A stretch of DNA of 54,198 nucleotides from Bacteroidota bacterium. Lineage in GTDB: Bacteria; Bacteroidota; Bacteroidia; Chitinophagales; Chitinophagaceae. A model generated the notes under the pieces. That model worked only from the letters and a program-made list of their open reading frames with translations. It was not told the DNA's origin and did not search any database. Made by a program: the position numbers and the translations under genes. Location of the stretch: contig JAFDYD010000008.1 in assembly GCA_018267615.1 (NCBI GenBank), positions 58,800 through 112,997 on the forward strand, in the 5' to 3' direction. Below, in pieces: positions 51,010-54,198 of the stretch (position 1 is its first letter; each line of letters starts with the position of its first letter).

Positions 51010-51179
51010 AGACACAAGGTACAAGACACAAGGTACAAGGTACAAGGAACAAGGTACAAGGTGCAAGGCACAAGATCTGGTCGTGAATAACTCTTGTACC
51101 TTGCATCTTGTACCTTGTTCCTTGTACCTTGTACCTTGTATCTTGTACCTTGCATCTTGCATCTTGTTTCTTGTACCTT
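51010..51179. repeat. Long GGTACAA-heptamer inverted repeat
   Basis: The left arm (51010-51075) consists of nine consecutive heptamers of the GGTACAA type; the right arm (51091-51179), read on the other strand, of twelve. Word variants match across the arms in register counted from the loop, for example GGAACAA opposite GGAACAA. The three extra words are at the outer end of the right arm. The element occupies the spacer between pntA1 and the upstream methyltransferase gene. Confidence 0.95.
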
Positions 51180-51187
51180 CTGGCCTC

Positions 51188-52018
51188 TCACATCCTGATA
51201 TTAAAATGCTGCTTCACTTTGAAATCTTTTCTAAAAAAAACGATTCCGATAAAAAATAAATCGATGGTTAATAATGCGCGTTCATCACTTACTATTTCGT
51301 TCCAGGCGGCTTCCATTTCTTTGCTCCAATGAATGTCATCAAGGATGATAAAGGATGAGTCAGAAAGGATTTCGGTGAACATATTAAAATATTTCAGGGT
51401 TGGTTCTTCGCGGTGGTTGCCGTCGAGATAGACCATAGTTCGACTATGCTTAATTTTACCAGCTTCATTGCTATCGCATTTTAATTTTGAAATAAGTCCC
51501 GGTAACGTTTCATCAAAACTTCCCCTTATCATTTCAATATTTGCAAGCCCGAGTTTTTGAAAATTCTTTTCTGCGATGGCTGCAACGGCTGTTGCTCCCT
51601 CCATGGTTATCAATTTCGCGTTTGGACTGGCTGAAGCCATATATGCGGCTGATATTCCAAGCGACGTTCCCAATTCAACAATTCGTTCCGGCAAATAATA
51701 ATGCACGATCCTGAATAATAATTGTGCCTGTTTCACCGAAGAAGCGCTATTGCGCGCGATTTCCGATACTGCTCTTTGATTTGACGAATGCATTGCTGAA
51801 CCAGCGCCAAAATCATCTACATGGACGATTGTTTCGTCGCTGGACAATTCATTCCTCAGTTTTTCAATAGCCAGATACTCTGCGTATTTTTTTTTATCGG
51901 TTAAAACATTTTTTACAAAATCGAAAACAAATGGCGAGTGAATCCCATGTCCCTTACCGTTAGAGGCGTTAAAATAAAAATGAAAGTATTTTTTTGCGAG
52001 TTGAAATTTGGAGTACAT
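51188..52018 (-). CDS. Class I SAM-dependent methyltransferase
   Basis: The 276-aa protein has the Methyltransf_24 layout: an N-terminal helical part (KYFHFYFNASNGKGHGIHSPFVFDFV), motif I IVELGTSLGISAAYMAS, acidic ITMEGATAVAAIAEKN, motif IV MVYLDGNHREEPTLKYF and SFIILDDIHWSKEMEAAW. The group includes O-methyltransferases acting on small molecules; the substrate is unknown. It follows folA on the minus strand after about 60 nt. Confidence 0.88.
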   Translation of the reverse strand: MYSKFQLAKKYFHFYFNASNGKGHGIHSPFVFDFVKNVLTDKKKYAEYLAIEKLRNELSSDETIVHVDDFGAGSAMHSSNQRAVSEIARNSASSVKQAQLLFRIVHYYLPERIVELGTSLGISAAYMASASPNAKLITMEGATAVAAIAEKNFQKLGLANIEMIRGSFDETLPGLISKLKCDSNEAGKIKHSRTMVYLDGNHREEPTLKYFNMFTEILSDSSFIILDDIHWSKEMEAAWNEIVSDERALLTIDLFFIGIVFFRKDFKVKQHFNIRM

Positions 52019-52080
52019 GGAAGCGCGTTAATAATACAAGCATAAAAAAGACATAGGACTTCTTACTTGTTCGCCGATAA

Positions 52081-52584
52081 TTATTTTTTTCTGTCCCATA
52101 CCTGAAAACTGTAGTCAAACGCATGCCGGTCGTCTTTCGGGAATGGTGCATCCGATATCAATTTCCAATCCGTTTCTTTTATGTCAGGAAAAAAAGAATC
52201 GCCATCGATCGTAACGTGAACCCGCGTAAGATAAATCCTGTTTGCCACTGACATCGATTCCTTAAACAATTCTCCGCCGCCGATTACAAAAACTTCTTTG
52301 CAATCTGTTTCTTTTGCCAATTCAATCGCTTTGTCAAGACTGTTTGCAATCTGCACGCGATCGTCGCCGGCATTCCAATTTTTTTGTCTTGTTACGATGA
52401 TATTAAATCGTCCATGAAGCACGGTATTATCCATCGACTCATAAGTCTTTCTGCCCATGATTACAGGCATTGCCCAAGTAGTGTTTTTAAAATACTTCAT
52501 ATCATTGGGCAAATGCCACAGCAGGCGATTGTCTTTGCCGATGGCGTTGTTGGTGCTTGCTGCGACGATAAGAGAAATGATCAT
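52081..52584 (-). CDS. folA: Dihydrofolate reductase
   Basis: The 167-aa enzyme regenerates tetrahydrofolate with NADPH. It shows ISLIVAASTNNAIGKDNRLLWHLPNDMKYFK with the catalytic acid (Asp in LPNDMK), MPVIMGRKTYESM, and VFVIGGGELF. I chose the ATG at 52584 (MIISLIVA). It is downstream of thyA, the enzyme that oxidises methylene-tetrahydrofolate to dihydrofolate, so the pair recycles folate. A 34-bp inverted repeat separates the two genes. Confidence 0.97.
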   Translation of the reverse strand: MIISLIVAASTNNAIGKDNRLLWHLPNDMKYFKNTTWAMPVIMGRKTYESMDNTVLHGRFNIIVTRQKNWNAGDDRVQIANSLDKAIELAKETDCKEVFVIGGGELFKESMSVANRIYLTRVHVTIDGDSFFPDIKETDWKLISDAPFPKDDRHAFDYSFQVWDRKK

Positions 52585-52614
52585 AAGAATGTGCAAATTT
52601 ACCGATGCGCGAGT

Positions 52615-52700
52615 GAAGAGTCGATTGGTTGAAAAGTTGATTGGTCAATTAGTAACGGCAACAAAATCGACTAATCAACTTTTCAACCAATCGACTCTTC
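52615..52700. repeat. TTGATTGG-family inverted repeat between thyA and folA
   Basis: The arms 52615-52648 and 52667-52700 (34 nt) pair with only two mismatches around an 18-nt loop. Words are GTCGATTGG, TTGAAAAG and TTGATTGG. It shares its word family with 14.65-14.84 kb and with both window ends. It lies in an apparent operon spacer, so it could reduce folA expression relative to thyA. Confidence 0.93.
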
Positions 52701-52713
52701 ATTAGCACATTGA

Positions 52714-53535
52714 TTACACAGCCACCTGAGCCCGTATTGGCGGGTGTGACTGATAATTTTCAAGCGTAAAATCTTCGAACTTAAAATCAAAAATATTTTT
52801 TACTGACGGATTTAATTTCATCGTTGGTAAAGCAAACGGAGTTCTTGTCAACTGTAATTTCGCCTGCTCGAAATGATTATTGTAAAGGTGTACATCGCCG
52901 AAAGTATGAACGAATTCTCCCGGCTCAAGATCACAGACCTGCGCAATCATCATCGTCAATAGAGCATATGAAGCAATATTAAACGGAACTCCGAGAAAAA
53001 CATCGGCGCTGCGTTGATATAATTGACAACTGAGTTTCCCTTTTCTTTCATTCTTTTGAGTATCCGGAGGCGCTACATAAAATTGAAACATGGTATGACA
53101 AGGCATCAATGCCATTTCAGGAAGCTCAGCAACATTCCATGCACTTACAATGAGTCGCCTGCTGTCAGGCGTTTTTTTTATCTGGTCGATCAATTGCGAA
53201 ATCTGATCTACTGTTTTTCCATCAGCGCCTTGCCATGAACGCCATTGTTTTCCGTACACGGGCCCGAGCTCACCATTTTCATCTGCCCATTCATCCCAGA
53301 TACTCACGCCATGTTCTTTCAGGTATTTGATATTTGTTTCTCCGCGAAGAAACCACAATAATTCGTAGACGATACTTTTGAGATGTAATTTTTTTGTTGT
53401 GACAAGTGGAAATCCCTCCGCCAGATCGAACCGCATCTGGTAGCCAAAACAACTAGTAGTACCCGTTCCTGTGCGATCGGTTTTTGAAACACCTGTATCA
53501 AGAATATGTTGAAGCAGACTGAGGTATTGTTGCAT
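52714..53535 (-). CDS. thyA: Thymidylate synthase
   Basis: The 273-aa enzyme methylates dUMP to dTMP with methylene-tetrahydrofolate. The catalytic Cys146 is in [12 protein letters not shown], preceded by [12 protein letters not shown] with the phosphate-binding arginines; GDVHLYNNH follows, and the C-terminus ends [10 protein letters not shown], close to the usual Ala-Val tail. The N-terminus holds [20 protein letters not shown]. It is 9 residues longer than E. coli ThyA, which is normal for this phylum. It is first in a thyA-folA-methyltransferase run. Confidence 0.97.
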   Translation of the reverse strand: MQQYLSLLQHILDTGVSKTDRTGTGTTSCFGYQMRFDLAEGFPLVTTKKLHLKSIVYELLWFLRGETNIKYLKEHGVSIWDEWADENGELGPVYGKQWRSWQGADGKTVDQISQLIDQIKKTPDSRRLIVSAWNVAELPEMALMPCHTMFQFYVAPPDTQKNERKGKLSCQLYQRSADVFLGVPFNIASYALLTMMIAQVCDLEPGEFVHTFGDVHLYNNHFEQAKLQLTRTPFALPTMKLNPSVKNIFDFKFEDFTLENYQSHPPIRAQVAV

Positions 53536-53785
53536 GCATGCAAGTTAATACAGAATGACTAATGGCTGAAGCAGGAATAACAAATGTGAGCAAACTGTTA
53601 ATTCTCCAATGAAAATATCGATTGCAAACGCGATTATGAATTTTTTCACGCAAAAAAAAGCATCATTGACCGGATTATCTTGCCGGATCGCCGCTTAAAT
53701 AATTAGCGATTCTGTACGGCCCATTGGCATCAATTTGGACGTTAAACCATATGCAGTTTGTTTCGTCAAACAAAAAATTCAAAAA

Positions 53786-54151
53786 ATGAAAAAAATTATT
53801 GCATGTCTCGCGGTAGTAATCGCAGTATTTTCCGTGTCTTCCGTGTATGCGCAGGATGGACAGGGAGATCGTGTACAGAGAATGGCCGCTATGAAGCAAA
53901 AAATGAAAGATGATTTGAAGATGACTGATGTTCAGGCAGATTCTGTTTCGTCAATTCAAGGTGAATTTATGCCTAAGAGAAGAGAAATTTTTATGGATCA
54001 GTCGATCAGCCAGGATGATAAGAAAACAAAAATTATGGCATTGAATGAACAAGCTGACAAAAGAATTCATGCTGTATTAGGCGACGATCTATTTAAGAAA
54101 TACCAGGATTGGTGGGAGAAGAATAGGCCTCAGCGACCCGGTGGTAAGTGA
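53786..54151 (+). CDS. Small exported Spy/CpxP-like protein
   Basis: The 121-aa protein has a signal peptide (KKIIACLAVVIAVFSVSSVYA) and a helical, charged mature part with MKQKMKDDLKMTDVQADSVSSIQGEFMPKRREIF and KTKIMALNEQADKRIHAVLGDDLFKKYQDWW. The LT-x2-Q-like spacing and the length resemble Spy/CpxP periplasmic chaperones, seen often in Bacteroidetes as hypothetical proteins. The spacer 53536-53785 shows no gene. The stop codon runs into a TTGATTGA word repeat. Confidence 0.78.
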   Translation: MKKIIACLAVVIAVFSVSSVYAQDGQGDRVQRMAAMKQKMKDDLKMTDVQADSVSSIQGEFMPKRREIFMDQSISQDDKKTKIMALNEQADKRIHAVLGDDLFKKYQDWWEKNRPQRPGGK

Positions 54152-54198
54152 GTTGATTGAGTTGAGAAGTTGAGAGGTCGATTGGTCGATAAGTTGAT
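54150..54198. repeat. Truncated arm of a TTGATTGG-family repeat at the window end
   Basis: GAGTTGATTGAGTTGAG, AAGTTGAGAGG and TCGATTGGTCGAT words match the outer part of the 14.65 kb and 52.6 kb inverted repeats. The opposite arm, if present, lies outside the window. Confidence 0.75.

Noticed and set aside
51010..51179. CRISPR array
   Set aside because: The repeat unit is 7 nt with no unique spacers, the two halves are inverted, and no cas genes are near.
52384..52705. Plus-strand open frames over the folA start and hairpin
   Set aside because: They are translations of the opposite strand of folA and of the inverted repeat, with no start signal.

Overview
The window reads as chromosomal DNA of a Bacteroidota bacterium, most likely of the Chitinophagaceae type. 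The signs are the Bacteroidetes promoter signature (TTTG, 17-22 nt, TAnnTTTG) ahead of several genes, weak Shine-Dalgarno sequences except at the prfB recoding site, propeller-type sensor kinases paired with a LytTR regulator, a CarboxypepD_reg-like protein, a three-gene Pnt transhydrogenase and a four-helix-bundle (S23-type) gene. No rRNA, ordinary tRNA, CRISPR array, transposase or phage gene was found.

Layout. 1-3.9 kb (minus): a histidine-degradation operon hutH-(antitoxin-toxin)-hutU with a toxin-antitoxin pair lodged between the enzymes. 3.9-13.6 kb (minus): GT2 glycosyltransferase, two large near-duplicate sensor kinases, a LytTR response regulator, a sugar epimerase and a GT4 glycosyltransferase, probably a surface-polysaccharide locus with its own sensing. 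13.7-18.3 kb: two small plus-strand genes and a heterodimeric ABC exporter. 18.7-21.7 kb (plus): phoH, a lipoprotein, crcB, ppa, and a half-size TauE/SafE protein. 21.7-26.8 kb: an NlpC/P60 hydrolase, an ECF sigma factor with a probable anti-sigma partner, DoxX, an unrecognised membrane-anchored protein and a sterol-desaturase-type enzyme followed by a tRNA-like RNA with no anticodon. 27-33 kb: pgi, threonine aldolase, a radical SAM protein, csbD flanked by two copies of a 200-bp element, and prfB with its programmed frameshift. 33-38.6 kb: a CarboxypepD_reg/DUF1349-like protein, an Ntn hydrolase, pruA and an outer-membrane barrel. 38.8-43.5 kb: scattered pyrimidine genes pyrR, pyrB and pyrE with coaD, a thioesterase and a NUDIX hydrolase. 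43.5-54.2 kb: small exported proteins, an rRNA m5C methyltransferase, an alpha/beta hydrolase, pntB-pntA2-pntA1, a methyltransferase, folA, thyA and a Spy-like protein.

The outstanding feature is between the genes. At least a dozen spacers are long inverted repeats (arms of about 20-90 nt) built from degenerate 7- to 15-nt words, in several sequence families (ACAAGGT, GCGTTAA, CGTGAAA, TTGATTGG and others). Arms of one hairpin often differ by whole words. In three convergent gene pairs the arms reach the stop codons of both flanking genes; at 47802-47908 a perfect 51-bp inverted repeat starts exactly on the two TGA codons. One family surrounds a four-helix-bundle gene inserted between pyrR and pyrB, which resembles the layout of 23S rRNA intervening sequences and may point to how these hairpins arise. 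Both ends of the window also lie inside members of this repeat set.
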